Shown piece by piece: positions 22,076-35,356 of a stretch of 64,000 bases of DNA (positions are counted from its first letter, which is position 1; every line of letters starts with the position of its first letter). A program made the position numbers and the translations under genes. The stretch covers positions 744,001 to 808,000 of the forward strand of contig VWND01000073.1 in assembly GCA_009599575.1 (NCBI GenBank), in the 5' to 3' direction. The notes below the pieces were generated by a model, which saw nothing but the letters and a program-made list of their open reading frames with translations, did not search any database and was not told the DNA's origin. Origin of the DNA: Blumeriella jaapii. Lineage: Eukaryota; Ascomycota; Leotiomycetes; Helotiales; Drepanopezizaceae.

Positions 22076-24202
22076 CTAAGTACTTGGTTGGACCTTGATG
22101 CATGTCCTGGCGATTGTGGACCTCGACCTCGACTACCTGCCCCGGAGTTCTCGGCCCTCCGTTGGCTCAAATTTTTGCTTGGAGCTCTTTGTAGGGGTAG
22201 AGGTGTTATGTTTATACCTTAGGTAAAGCGAAGAACGTCGAGTCAGCTTCGTCCATGGACGTCTCGATCTCCGTTGTGAGGTCTCAGCGCCATAGACAAG
22301 GTTCAAGTTCATGAATCAGGGTCTGGTGCCGCCATTGACATTGAAATTCGGGGTCCCGAGGGTTTATTAGCTCCGTTCGTAAGCGCGTACGAAGTAAATG
22401 AGCGATGAGCAAAAACTGGTCTGGATACAATGTATACTGGATGGGCGGTGAATAGCCCAGTAGGTCGCATCTTAGTACTAACGGCTATTCTCAACTTCTA
22501 GGGAACTAACAGACGGTTGATGAACAACCGACCAACTAGAGGTTTGGCCAGGACACCACTTCGTCGTCACGTTATCGTCAACGGGCCCGAAAGCTTGTAA
22601 TGAAGCGTCAAGCCACCGGTTGCGCACATGGTACGGACAAGCCAATGAACAGCCATAGATCCCTGCTGGCTCGAAAGAACGGTTCTGCCGCCAAAAAATT
22701 TCCGAAAATGTTAATCTTCACACCCACGACCGCCAAAACCAACTGCTGCACACCGGATCAAGATGAGTGAGATCAAAAGGATAAGGATGTTCGCCTCCAT
22801 GCCACGTCAACGAGCATACGGATGATACTCTACACTTGGATGTGACAGAGCTCGCGGCTGTGGCGAAGTGGAGGCGGAAAGTGCAAAAGGCATCGAGAAA
22901 AAAGCCCTGCCATGCATGCACCCGCCACAGTCGCGCGGAGGTTGGAGATTGACGCGACAACGCACCACAGTTGCCTCTCGCCAAGAAGGAAGTGCTGCGC
23001 GCTTCAGCTCTATTGGGAATGATCCGAGTTGGAATGTAAGCCCGACTGTTTCCCATGGGCCGGCTGAACGACGATGCTCCACAGGCTAGTAAAAAGGGTT
23101 TTTCGATTTCCATGGTGGGGGACCGGACCGTCAACAGAAAGAAGAATATCCTATCACGTAGTGTGAAGACGATACAGTCTACTGAATGGGTACTGGTATT
23201 TCACGATACCAAATCAACGGTCGTTTGCAAGCGAGCCCCTTCGCTCGGGGATTTGGAGCACTGATGAGGAAAACGGCCATCCCAGTCCTGACAGATCGAT
23301 TGGCAGGAAGCGACCTCGCCGGCCGTAGCCGTCGATGTCTGTGCGACAAGCACCAGCCACTCTCCTTCAGGACTCGGGAGAACGACGACGAGCCGCCGGG
23401 AAGAGCCAAAGGCCAGGTTCCGGAATTACTGGTTGGCTGCGAAGATTTGGACGTGGGCCAAGCCGTTGCGCCGTTGCGCCGTGGCGGGTATAATGGTGAT
23501 AGCGTCGGATATGGACCTACTTGTAGCTATGTGCAGGGGAAGGATTGGAAGAACTCCGAAGCTGATAGATAGTAGGCGTGACGGTGCGACCCGTTCCGTA
23601 GTACAGGACTGTAAGTGAGTAGCTCTAGAGGCTGTATCGTTGGAGGGGGGTTTGAGGCTTTTCTTTTCGTCGCATTCCGTGCGTACATCGTGTGTGTTGA
23701 CATCGATTTGGCGCTGCTGATTGCTGAAGAGATGGAAGCCAAGGAGGGAGGAAGTTGGGGACAGACGGGAGCGAGCAGTCGGATGGGAGGAAGGGACCGG
23801 AACGGAAGGACAGAAGTTCCGCTTCAGACGGACGCTTGACCTCTTCGGGTAATACTTGCTGCGTACAGCACCTGTAAACAAAGAATCGGCGGCTAAGAGG
23901 AAGTATCCTGAGTGCAAGCAAGGTATGTACGTCCATATGTACTGTACATAGGAAACAAGATTTCGAATTGAAAGATGTATTTCGGAGGCAGGCAGAGTAG
24001 GCTATCACGTGGGAGTTGGCTGTTGGGCTTTTCTGGCTCAGTGCGATCGATCAGTGCCGCCCAAAGGTGATGTTTGACCCCGCTATCCTCTCCATGTCTA
24101 TTCTCTCCCCTTTCTCCTCTTTACTGGCTCCTGTGCAGGGTCTCAGGCCTCAGGTCTCAAGTCTCAAGTCTCTGACGTTTATCTTTACTACAGCCCCATA
24201 AC

Positions 24203-24332
24203 CTACCACCTTACCAACCTACCTACCTTACCTACCTACCTTACCTACCTTACCTACCTTACCTACCTACCTTACCTACCTACCTTACCTACCTACCTTA
24301 CCTACCTACCTTACCTACCTACCTTACCTATT
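24203..24332 (+). repeat. CCTTACCTACCTA minisatellite
   Basis: About 130 bases of CTACC and CTTACC units in irregular alternation. It is not the TTAGGG telomere repeat. Confidence 0.85.
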
Positions 24333-25456
24333 CGTATGTCTCCAGCACAGACAGTCTACCCTGCATACACGCCTACACCTACATGCTTTACATCTACTGC
24401 TACTCGTGCTTCTGCTTCCATTATTACGTCAATTTCTACCCTACCCAGACTCGATTTTGCCGCTGTTCGCACAGGCGACTCTCTGGCTGGCACTACTAAG
24501 TAGCTGCACGGCTGCATCTACAAGTTGTGACCGGAGGGAAGACTTCGACGCAACAAGCAGCTTTTCCCCCACCTTAGCCAGTATCTATCGTTCTGAACAC
24601 CCAGCGAAACTCAACTCGGTATCTACCTATGTAGTCGCGGCAGTGTTCTCTCCAACTACGCCCACTCATCTGTAGGGTGGCCTGAGCCTATGTGGGCAGG
24701 CTCCATACATGGGGCATGGCTCAGCTCTGTCTTGATCATCCACTCTGCACTCTGGTATGTGCATCCAGCGTAATCTTATCAGAGACTGACCTTTCTTCAG
24801 ATTGGCGCTGCTAAAGAACAAGTACCGTCGTGATCTACCAACGAAAGTCTCGTCTATCGTACGCACACCTGCTAGCTACCACACTCGATTCTAGCCTTCG
24901 ACAGTCCTACTCTTAGCGCGAAAAGCACTTAGCAGTCGCGTCGCCTCCACTTTCCTCCTTTCTAAACTGTTGATACTTTTGTGCTCCTGTTCCAAAATCC
25001 TTCAACATCGGTTCCGCTTTTTATTCATCTTCTTCTTCTTCTCCCATCTTGTTGTCGATCAGTCAGTCCCAAGCAGCCCTGGTGGTGCATACTTCTCACG
25101 ACATACCAATCGATTCTACCTTGCGAACACGGGCTATCTCTGGCCACTTCCACACCCAAGTCATTGCACGCTCCAAGTCGACTCGAGTTGTACTGCATAA
25201 AACTCGAATTTCTTTTTCTTTTAGAAAGTCAGTCCTCACGGCACAAAAGTTCTTGTTGACCTTGAATGTGAGTTCATTTCTAAGTCGCCTTTGTTACTTA
25301 CTGTGGAAGCTAAACGAAAGTAGATGATGTGTAATGCGAAAAGCTTCTGATTCCACAAAAGTCTTTGGGGGATGTTGAACACACACAACTTCCATCTCAC
25401 ACGGCCTTTCGTACTCCAAAAAGACATTGGAGACCGATGCCCAGATAGAAATCAGA

Positions 25457-28400
25457 ATGGCATCTTATGAATCAGGTTTCGCCCCACCCACCAGGCCAGA
25501 GAATATGTCACGAGGGAGGAGGATGGGGCAATACATGCAAGCGGCGCCTACCAATGCTCCAGCCCAGAGAAGCAAAGAAGCAGACAATACATATAGGCCG
25601 CAGCAGATAGAACCCATGAGAGGACTCACACCTGCTGCTGGATCTAAAGTGCTGCCCAGGCCTTATTTGCGCGAACCCCCGCCTAGTATAAGATCGAGGC
25701 CAGAAGAGCGGAAGGAAACATCAAAGACAAGTTTTAGGTTTCGCAAAACTCAAAGCAAAGGACCAGCCGAGAATGTTCAGCCCGAGCTGGAGGGTAGATC
25801 ATCCGGGAACGTGTTGAGGAAGAAACGCTCACTAATCGCGCAATTACAAGGTAATTTTTGTCCAGATTCTACAAGGGCAGATTCTTTATCACCGACAAAA
25901 TGGTCCCAGACAGCGGCCGAGACCCGTCCACGTATCGAGGCTTCGATGAGATCAGCAAAGACTCACCGTGAGATTTCTGCAAATCCAAGAACCCAGGCTA
26001 CTGCAGTCGTGGACTCGCCGCCCATCATCCCCGAGCTGGACAGATACCGGGGCGGACCAGCAGTCTTGAGATCACATGGCAAGACGGTTGTAGACTTGCC
26101 GCCGAAAACTGTTGCCCAAAATCTACCACCGCGGACACCTCGCTTGTCTGAGACACCGGTGTACTATTCAGGAGAAAGCAGCCACCGCCGACACAGTGGT
26201 AGTCTGTACAGCGCAAGCCCATCAACACGGTTTTCTGGGTCTCCAGGTCCTGGGATATACAGTCGGGAAACCACCCCTACTTCTTCCATGTCATCTCAGT
26301 CGCCTAGTATAATTGCACCTTTGAAACCTACAACTCCGAGGTTGTGGCAAGGCAGTCCTGCTCGAACACGCCCCCCACTTACCCATGTCACCAGAAGAAG
26401 AGGTGGCAGCAAGTCTTATGAAGTTGAAATAGCAGCTACCGTCGGCTCTCATAGCCTTCCCTCTTCAGGAGTATCTGTGACTTCCTCGTCATCGAGCTCA
26501 ACCGCCAATGGAGAGGGGCATGCGAAGGAAAGGAAGGAAGGCAAAAATCCTTCTCCGTTGTCGTCTAACCCACAGTCGCGAACGTCATCTCAAACATCCA
26601 AGAACCTCGATCGGAAGATCAGAGGTTGCCCTCGAAACCCTCGCAAGCTCCGGCTGAACTCGTCATGTCACCCGGAGAGCCATCTCTTGCGAAGCAAAGG
26701 CTTGCTCCTTCAGCTGTGACAAGGAAGCAGGCTCTTCCAACACGGCCAAGCAGAGCCGGGGCATCAATCCTAGAGGCTCCTATGGGTGGACTCACGACAT
26801 TAGTCAAAAGCAATCTTCCGGGCATGAATCTTGCGCCGGAGGGAGAATATAGTTCCCTACCTCGTACCGCAGTGGTCTCTCCTCCACTTTCGCAACCGGC
26901 CCCCCGATTCAAACCTTCGAGCCGTCTGCCATCACGAGCTCCCTCTCCAAGTTTTACACAACCTTCTTCCAGAGAAGCGACGCCCGCCCCATTGAGACTC
27001 GGAACCGTCCCGGATTTGAGACCCCTACCACCATCATCGAGAGTAACAGCCAGTCGCACTCCCAGTCCAAGCTTAGCGAACGCCAAGCCTCGCTTTGGAC
27101 TTTTTGGGCGGCGTACGAAAACTGCATCCGAGCTGTCTACAGCTGAGATCAAAGAAAAGATTCTGAGGAAAGGGCCCGTTGCTGGGACAGGTCACGAAGG
27201 ATACGGACGCTATGTAGGAACGAGAAGTTGTCGTGCTGGTGGTCTTAGCCGAGCCCAAGATCGACGCATGAGTGGATCAAGTTCGTCTCAGGTGAGCGTT
27301 GCCAGTACGCGCGCTCACGATCCATTTCTCCTCGAGCGCATGAGTCCTGTGGTCATTGCTGGCGGTGGGGAAATGATCGAGAATCGTAACGCCAGCTCTG
27401 AGCTTTCGCGTACGGAAAGTAACATGAGTCTGCTGTTGGGCAGGCCTAGCGTGGACTCAAGCTCGTCGAAGTTGGGCCATGAGACGACTCGATTTATGCC
27501 GTGGCCGTCGGCATTGCCCAGGGAAACGAGCATACGGACATCGGGCAGTATCATATCTAAGTCTCGTCGGCCATCCGATAGCAGTGATGATGGGATTGGG
27601 AGGAGTTCGTTTGCATTGCGGCGATCTACACTGAGGATGAACAACTCAACGAGTATTATAAACCTCCCAAAGCCGATGAATATCACTTGCGTAGGCAGAG
27701 GGATGCCACCGTCAATTGAAAGCTTGGATACGAAGATAACGTCGGGAGAGTCTCAACTCGAGATCGGATCGCAAGCGGGAAGAAAGACGTAGTCGAAATC
27801 GTGAAGGCGAAGAAGCTAGAGAAGCGACCCAAGTCGCCTCGGAAGTGGACCTTTTTCCATCGATCACAATCCAAAAAGCAGGATCCCCAATCTGCTATGC
27901 AAGTGACTGTCGCCAACTGCGGTCTCAAGGCTTCTGCCATACCGCACTATGCATTGCTGGACTCTTCCGATGACCAACAGGAGAAGGAGGCCTGGGATCC
28001 GGACGACGTACTCCGCGACGAGGACGTAATCAGCCTTTCCAACGAAGAGTTAGATATCATCCAGTTTGGAAATGCCCAAGATAATCAGCGTCAAATGGTA
28101 GACCTTCACCTGGTCTCACCACTCGGCGAATGTGCTAGGCTGAACCTGTTCTCGTCTCCGGAACCCATGGAAGCGACGCCAGAGTTGTCACAGACAAATC
28201 ATCACCTTGACAAGGAAACGGCACCACTTTGTTTTAGTCGACTGGCACAGGTTGGAAGAATACCCAAAATCATCTCTGCTGGACACGCTGCGATGTCGCC
28301 AAAATCTTTCTCGAGGCCCTTTGCTCGTCTCAGCACCGTTCAGCCACTTCCAAAATTGCACATTGTCGACAAAGACTATGTTAGTCTCGGTCCTAGTCCG

Positions 28401-30160
28401 CCTAAGCCCTTAACGTCCGAGCCTGTCCATACAGACTCTAAGGTTTCCGAGGGCAATCCAGGATCAAGCTATACTTCGTTTGATTCAAAGGCCGAGAGCA
28501 CAGATGCAAGCCATCACGACTTTCTATTCGCTCCTCGCACAAACTCTCAAGGCACGACGATCGGCTCTGCCGGCACGAGCCTTGCCGATATCACTGCTGT
28601 GATACCTAAACATGGTGCAAAACTGGAGGAAGATGAAGTTTGGGACGAATACGACGATCTCGTCCCGAACGACGACACCGTCAAGGAGCCTATCTCGGTA
28701 TCATCTTCGCATAGTGTTCCGTTCCAGCATAAGGACTGGGAAAGTCGATGGAACGGAAAAAGCAGTTTCCAGGCAAGAGAATCCCCTACTCTTACTATCA
28801 CACCCGAGATCAAGAAACAGGAGATGGAATCACTAGAAAAGTGTTCAATACGTACATCGTCCAGTGTGTACAATGGGGACATGAGTGCTAGATTACGAGA
28901 GGCTCTGACTACTATCCCAACGCCCACGACTCCAATGTCTTTTTCCGAATTCATCTCTGGTTATGGTGACCGCAACAACTCGATCCCCAACGAATCAGCG
29001 CAGACAGATCGTCGCGGCTCTCAAAACGGTTTCAAATCGACGTCCTCTAGCAGGCTCTCCCGCTCACTCTCAGAACTGGATGCCGTTGCGGAACACGAGA
29101 ATAGCTCGCCTATCTCGCAAGTCAATCTTCGCGTCGGATCGATCACTGTGTCGAAATGGCTTACATTCGGGCATGTCCTCTTTAGTCCCGCTCGTGATAA
29201 CTTGATGCAGCTACACGAACCAGCAAAAAGGCACTCGATTCTTGTCATCGATGGCCTCGGCAATGGTACATTATCCACTTCTTGTCTCAATGCTTCCTCT
29301 CGCTAATTTACCAAACAGACGACTGGTCCTTCTACGCCTCCGATACCTACCTCGGCCATACTTTCTACAACCTCTGTCCAACTCGCCCTCTCTCCGCCTC
29401 ACAACCTACCTCTCCCTCATTCCCCCCCGCCCCTCCCAACCATCGACAGATCGAACATGCCTCCATCGGCAACGCCAAGTTCCCCTTCCCATCCTCCACC
29501 TTCTCCGTGGTTGTCTTCCGCTTTCCAGCGGCCATGTCTGAATCTAGCACCCGCCACATCATCTCCGAAGCCAGGCGCGTGCTCAAGCCTGGTGGCTACC
29601 TCGAAATGGCCATCCTCGACTTCGACATGCTCAACATGGGAAATCGGACCCGCCGCGCGGTCCGCCGGCTCCAAATCAAAACCCACGCCGCCAATCCGAG
29701 CATCTCCCTGGCGAGCGCAAGCGACATTGTGCTGCGATGTGTCGGCAGGCGCGGCTTCCTGGGCGTCAAGAGTTGCACCGTTGGCGTCCCCGTCGCTTCT
29801 ACCATCCCCTCTGCATCCAGCGCCTCGCGCCAACGGGGCAAGGATAGAGGCAAAGGCAAAGACGGAGAGCGTGCCCCGGCCCACTCTTCCCTCGAGGAAT
29901 CGAGTCTCGCAGATATGCTGAAAGGCTCGACGCCGGCGGGCGACGAAAGCATCACGAAGATGGTGGCCAGGGTCGGGCGGTGGTGGTACACTCGCTGCTA
30001 CGAGAACGTCGCTAGCGATGACAGCGGCAGCGGCCACGGAAGCATATTCAGCGATGCGAGTCTACTAAGGGAGTGCGAGGCGTGGAGCACCAGCTTCAAG
30101 CTGCTGGTTGCGTACGCGCAGAAGCCGGTGCAGGTCCAGCGGAGGACGAACAGCGTTTAG
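25457..30160 (+). CDS. long protein with disordered N-terminus and C-terminal SAM-methyltransferase domain; frame broken
   Basis: Starts at ATG 25457 (MASYESGFAPPTRPENMSRG). About 1,100 residues of Ser/Pro/Arg-rich disordered sequence include KPRFGLFGRRTKTASEL, then GPVAGTGHEGYGRY and KSPRKWTFFHRSQSKK, landmarks of a conserved ascomycete family. The final part carries a class I methyltransferase fold: SILVIDGLGN joined over a 53-base intron (29266-29318) to DDWSFYASDTYLGHTFYNL, then SEARRVLKPGGYLEMAILDFD, the usual post-III motif. The last exon is 29319-30160. The substrate of the family is unknown. The frame shifts between about 26568 and 26640 and again at about 27786-27800; each could be repaired by one missing base, giving about 1,550 residues. 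No intron satisfies both phase and splice signals there. Confidence 0.78.
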
Positions 30161-31541
30161 CGTCGTTTGACCCTCTCCTCCGCGCTCTTCTTGACTTGTG
30201 CATCTCTTTTTTCGTTCTTTTCTCTTCTCCTGCATAGCACAGCGAGAGATGCTTTATCTTCTTCTCTTTTTACCCTTCTTCTGCAAAAGACATCCAGGCG
30301 CGAGCCTACTGCCAGATTTTTTTCCTCCTCTCTTCTGATCTCTTCTCTTCCGGTTTCAAAGTTTGTTTTATCAATTTTTTTATTCCACCATGTTCCAGAT
30401 ATCCGTGGATGTTTGTCGTTCTATTCTTGCGATCTCAATCTGGCTATTGCATGATCTCTAGGGTTGGCTTTGAAGGACTTTGGAGGGACGGTTGGGAACG
30501 GAGGGACAGGGGGGGGGGGGTTCGGAAAATGGGATAGGATGGAGTGATAGAATTCATCAAGAGACGAATTACGAAGGTGATGAAGATATGGAAGCTCTTT
30601 TCATCTGACCGCGTCTGGTTCGGAACAAGTGAACAAGTGGACTTGTGTTGATAAAACGGATTGGCTTAGCTTTTAATAGCTTTCGGAACGAGAAAGAAGA
30701 AAGATGCTGCTTGTGATGATCTAATCAGTCGAAAGGCTGAGATCAGCCAGCTTGGGTCGCCGTGTTCACATAACATAAAAAAAACGAGCCTTCGGTCTCG
30801 TAACAAAGATATTCACTTAGAATCAACAATTACAAAAGATCAAGGTTGCTAAGAGAAAAGTGCTTTACATTTGTAGATAGTTTTCATGGTTGATGGGAAA
30901 ATCCACTAGGAAATCAAAAAGCTAGTTGCTATAGATACGCGACCAAGAAACGCGAAGCAAAAAGGGAACAAAGCAAAAGAAAAAACTGATTTATTAATTC
31001 CCCGTCCGAAAAAAGCGCGCCCTCGAGCTTTCATCTATCGGTACTTTGTCATTCCATTGGTCGTACGAATCCAAATCTTCGGAATATTCTTTTAACCAAT
31101 TGACAAGCTTTGCAAAAGGTCCGAAAGCTTTTTACACGCCAAGTGAAAATCGCACACCTTCAGAAGAGCATATATAAAACCCGACGCGGAATACCACGTA
31201 GGATTTTTATTTAAGCCTACTTCAGAAGCTTTGTTTTAGAAGGTCTTGGATGCAAGAGAACACTTGCTTTCCTTTGTAATATTCAAGTGCCCGCAGAATA
31301 ATATCATGAAGATAGGTATCGTACAGCAAAATGGGAATGCACACACACCGCCCTATCGCTGACGGAAGTACTTCAAGTTTTCTCGGCATGTAGAACTATC
31401 TATAGAATTTATTCTCCTTCTATACGATTCTGCCCCCTGCAGACGTTAAACAATATCATCATCATCAACACACTTCTCCTCTCTCAAAAAAACCCACCCA
31501 AAAGCCTCTCTTCACCACGTACAGCCCACTCATTTCCCAAA
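30161..31541. other. intergenic, nothing identified
   Basis: T-rich 3' flank of the methyltransferase gene, then AT-rich sequence with a G10 run (about 30511). A TATATAAAA string at about 31170 could be a promoter element. No gene seen. Confidence 0.4.
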
Positions 31542-31983
31542 ATGCATCCCAACCTCCTCATCCTCACAATCGTCCTCGCTCTCCTCTCCACCTCCACCTC
31601 CGTAAGTAACCCTACCCTCCCTCCACCTTCCCGCCAGCCCCATAACCCACAAACCCACAAACCCACAAACCCACAAACCCACTGACAACACCCTCCCTCC
31701 CAGTCCCCAGCACCCCAGACCTCTCCGCCCCTCCACCCCCCTCATCGACCTCGACAATCGCCGACTCCTGGCGCTCACCCACATCATGCTCGTCGCCCGG
31801 ACTGGGAGCCGTGATCGAGAACGCCACTGCGTGGCGAGAACGGGGGCTAGCAGTGGTAGAGCGCCGGCTAGAATTCTGGGTGAGTTCGTTCATCTTCCCT
31901 CCTATTCTTTGATTATTTTCTTTCCCTTGACGTCTGTCTGTACTGCCACTCTCTCCTTGCCATTTCTTTGTCTCCATATCTGC

Positions 31984-32025
<42 letters not shown>

Positions 32026-32210
32026 GTTTTGGACACCCCCTCCCCCGCCCAAACACTCTCTCTTTCAAGTTCTCGAGCTACAAGTCCGAGACCTGGGTGC
32101 AAGTAGAGCAAAGTAGCTAATCCTCCAACCAACACCACAGGCGGCCCGCCGCGCTAGCGGGATTATTCAGCGGTCTGCCCGCGGGTCTGGGACCCGTGGT
32201 ATGTACTGTA
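31542..32210 (+). other. possible small signal-peptide gene, structure unresolved
   Basis: ATG 31542 opens MHPNLLILTIVLALLSTSTS, a good signal peptide or membrane anchor, ending exactly at a GTAAGT donor (31602). Downstream, LIDLDNRRLLALTHIMLVA (31.74-31.80 kb) and, in another frame, GAVIENATAWRERGLAVVER followed by RLEFW and a GTGAGT donor (about 31880) look like coding sequence, and a third block near 32.15 kb ends at a GTATGT donor. I cannot join these blocks in one frame without one base change, so the gene is uncertain. Confidence 0.35.
31989..32022 (+). repeat. (CT)n microsatellite
   Basis: About 17 perfect CT units. Confidence 0.95.
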
Positions 32211-32664
32211 CCGCTCTCTTCTTGAGGCTACTGCTAGTGCTGCTTAGAACGAGCCTCTCTTACTTCGTCTGGATGGGAAATGTCTGAGTCACGGCAGCTC
32301 TGAGGGCGGTGGACCAGAGCCGAGGGAGAGAGGTCGGGATTTTTGATGTTGGTGTTGGTGTTGATCTGGATGAATGGGTGCAGTAAGTAAGTCAGTGTGT
32401 TGCGAGGACGTGTCAGGCTGTGGCGATGCGGTCGTTTCGAACGAACACATTCGTGTTCCGGAGCTAGCATTCAATATATGCCGCGTCGGTAGTTTGTGTG
32501 CTTGTGTTCCCGTTGGATGCGTGTTGCGGCGACGCTGCGTTTTTCCATTTCCTCGTCTCGTCTCTCTGTTTTCTCGCTTCGGCAATAGCAAAGCAGTTCG
32601 AGCTAGTATCTCACTCCTCCATTCTCCCCCACAATCTGAGCCCCCTCCCCCCAAAACAAAGAAC

Positions 32665-32710
32665 GAAAGGAAAGGAAAGGAAAGGAAAGGAAAGGAAAGG
32701 AAAGGAAAGG
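32665..32710 (+). repeat. (GGAAA)n microsatellite
   Basis: Nine tandem GGAAA units. Confidence 0.95.
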
Positions 32711-32959
32711 GGGCCTAAGCACCATTACGTGGAATTGCATTGCTATCTCATCCTATACTCCCCTCTCATAATCTCATCTCATTCAAGAACCCCCCCAAAA
32801 AGGATCAAAACCCACACCCCATATGCGAGCCAGCATCTGCAATCCATCTCGCAGCATCGTATGAGCGTCAAACCATTGCATCCAACCAACATTAAAGAAA
32901 AACGAAAGTGGATATGAACCCGCCATTCCATCAGCCCTCTTGCAACCCCCATCCGTACC

Positions 32960-35356
32960 CTACGCCCTCCAATCAATACTCCCCAACTCAAGCCAGTCGC
33001 GAAGACCCAGCCCGCTAAGCCCCAAACCCCACAGCGCACTCTCCGTCTGCGCACCCTGCAGCGTCCTCGCAAGCCAGAACCCAAGACCGCCCAAGACACC
33101 GAAGCTGCTCACGACTTTCAGGACCACCCAGCCCTTGCGCTTGAGCTTCTCATGCAGTACCAGCAAGCCGAGGGGGTCGTGCCGGTCGACGCCGCCGAGC
33201 GTACCGTGTTCTGACTTTCGTCGCCGCGAATACGTGCCTTGCTTCACCAATGATCCGGAGCTGGGATCGTAGCCGGAGTGATTCTTTCGAGCTTCGGAGA
33301 GCGGCACGATGGTACCGTCCAGCACGCACTCGCCTAACCGCTCGGTAAGCCAAACGGCTCGCTCGTTTCGCGCCAGGGCATCGAATCGTGAGCGCTCGTT
33401 TTGGAGACTTCGCTGGAGATCAGCAGCCCAATTTGCGAGTCTGACCTGCGCGATGCGCTCTTCGCGTTGAGTGTGGTCGGTGATCCGGGCCAGAGCGTAT
33501 GAGGTCGTTGCTCCTACTGGTGCTGTCAGAGTCTGGGAAGAGACCATGGAAGAGCTCAAAGGTCGGTAGAGGGATAGAGGTTTGGAAACCGGGGTGGAAG
33601 AGGCGCGCCACGCGAGGAACTTCTTGCCGGCGGAGTGCCGAAGCCACGAGACCGAGTCTTGATTGAAGATTTGTGACACCAGGGTTTGAAGCTCGGACTG
33701 GATGAGGGGGTGAACATAGTCGGGGGACATTAAGAGACTGGCGTCCATTGTTTCGTCGTCTTTGGAGGCGTCGTGGAGATGGCGTACGGAGGTGACGGTT
33801 GAGACGTGTGTTGGGCCGCTTCTGGGGAGAGACCGAACAGGAAGGGTTTGATGTTGGCCGACTGGAGCTCGCTCATGATGTGCTCTTTGAGCAACGACAC
33901 CTGCTCGCCGGTGAGGGTATCTGTTCGGCCCACAACTGGAATGACATTCGTCAAGGCTGATAAGCGTTGCAGATATTCCAGATCCACTCGCTTCAGTCCT
34001 ACTGGGAGTCAGATGGGGATCACGGTGATGCGGAATGCTTACTGTGCGAGATTACGTATAACACTGCATCAACTTGAGAGCCACCGTTGCCACTGAGCAG
34101 ATTGACCATCTCGGGCGCACTCATGCCATCCAGTGTGGTAGCCTTCTTAAAGTGGGACTCGACATAGTCGACGACGGGTGTAATGCATTCCAGGAACTGC
34201 ACCATTAGCGCGAACCAGAAACCAGAAACCACCCGAAGCTACTCACCGATGTGTGAGAGCCATAGCCAGGGGTGTCGACAAAGCAGAGGTTTCGTTCCAG
34301 AACAGAGTCACCCATACTCTTTCTCCTCCGCAGAAGTCGGCTCTCCTCCAGATCAGACCACCATGCTGGGTATGCTCGCGTGCTGGCGTACACCTCTGTG
34401 ATTTCCGATGTAGCTTGCATGTCCGCACTTCCGCTCCTCAACTTGATGCGCGAGGCCCTTTCTTTGGTCTCGGGTATGAAAATGGCATTCGCGGACAACG
34501 GGTCTACGTGGACAATGTCTTCGCAGACTTGGACGATGGCCTTGATCAGAGAGGTCTTTCCCACGCCTGGTACTTTCGATTAGTAGAGACGTGTGAAGGC
34601 AGGCTGGGGCCACCGACCAGAATCGCCCGCAACCAGCACCTTCAATCTGCCCATGTTCTTGCCTCTTTCCGTAAAAGGACGTCTGCTCGGCATCTTGATG
34701 CTCGGCATGACCAGCTGAGGGGCACTTCCACTGTCGATCATGTCGGATCCCATGTCTTTGTCCTCCTCCCCACTCGAGAGCACCGCTTGACTGGCAGCAT
34801 AGTCCATCAACGAGCTCACGTCCGAGTTTCTGCGCGAGCCTGGGCTGCTCAAGAGCGAGGCGGGAGCCGGTGACCCATAGGATACAGGAGTGAGGGGTCT
34901 TAAGATCGTTGCTTGGGAGGAGCGTGGTTGGAACGAGGGAGAGGCGTTCCTGCTCGGTTCGCTGCATGACTTGGCCGAGGGCGAGGGTGGATGGGACGAA
35001 AGGTCTTCTCCCGACTGTCTCGACATGCGTTGACGGGGGCTCTTCTTCCGCTTGTGCCTTGCCTTGCGCGCCTCCTGGTCCGAGTCATCAGACTCGTGTG
35101 CCAGCGAGCCGACGGTGTTCTTCAGACTCTCGACTCCGTACGCGCTGCTCGCCTTGCTCTTGGAGACGTCACGCGGCTTCGCCGAGGCGCCTAGCGGGCG
35201 AGAGTGCGCGGCCTCCATCGTCTGCTCGTCCGCGATGAAGTAGGACATTTGCGCGGGCTGGGTTCGCGCTGCGAGGGGTGTGGGCGTGGTCTCGGTATCG
35301 AAGCTGGTGCTCGGAGTACGCCCGGCGAAGACATCGTCGCCGGGCAAGGGGCGCAT
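32960..35356 (-). CDS. septin-like GTPase with C-terminal membrane segment, one frame break
   Basis: Exons on the minus strand: 35356-34618, 34566-34247, 34196-34043, 33998-32960; introns of 51, 50 and 44 bases. The P-loop GDSGVGKTS spans the first intron (residues about 244-252), DTPGYG (about 344-349) is the septin form of the G3 motif, and HRLKRVDLEYLQRLSALTNV followed by IPVVGRTD takes the place of the septin G4 region, where AKAD would be usual. The first 240 residues are disordered and phosphosite-rich. The C-terminus has GWVVLKVVSSFGVLGGLGFW, a likely membrane anchor, and a short amphipathic end. About 750 residues. MRPLPGDDVF is taken as the start; an in-frame ATG lies 96 bases upstream (35452). 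One base seems missing at about 33765-33780, between PPYAISTT and KDDETMDASLLMSPDY. The protein is related to, but not, a core septin. Confidence 0.85.

Larger units (their letters stand above)
19824..25456. other. long gene-free stretch
   Basis: 5.6 kb without a supportable gene. It contains a pyrimidine/poly-A block at 20.1-20.7 kb, a T15-type run near 21.29 kb, copy 2 of the dispersed triplet-tailed repeat (21590-21885), a small G-to-A-diverged duplication (21958-22075), a CCTTACCTA minisatellite (24203-24332), and at the right end the promoter of the long methyltransferase gene. Confidence 0.5.

Noticed and set aside
24203..24332. Telomere-like repeat
   Set aside because: Unit is CCTTACCTA/CCTA, not TTAGGG/CCCTAA, and irregular.
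34253..34873. 206-codon plus-strand frame
   Set aside because: Opposite the septin-like G domain exons, which carry clear GTPase motifs on the other strand.
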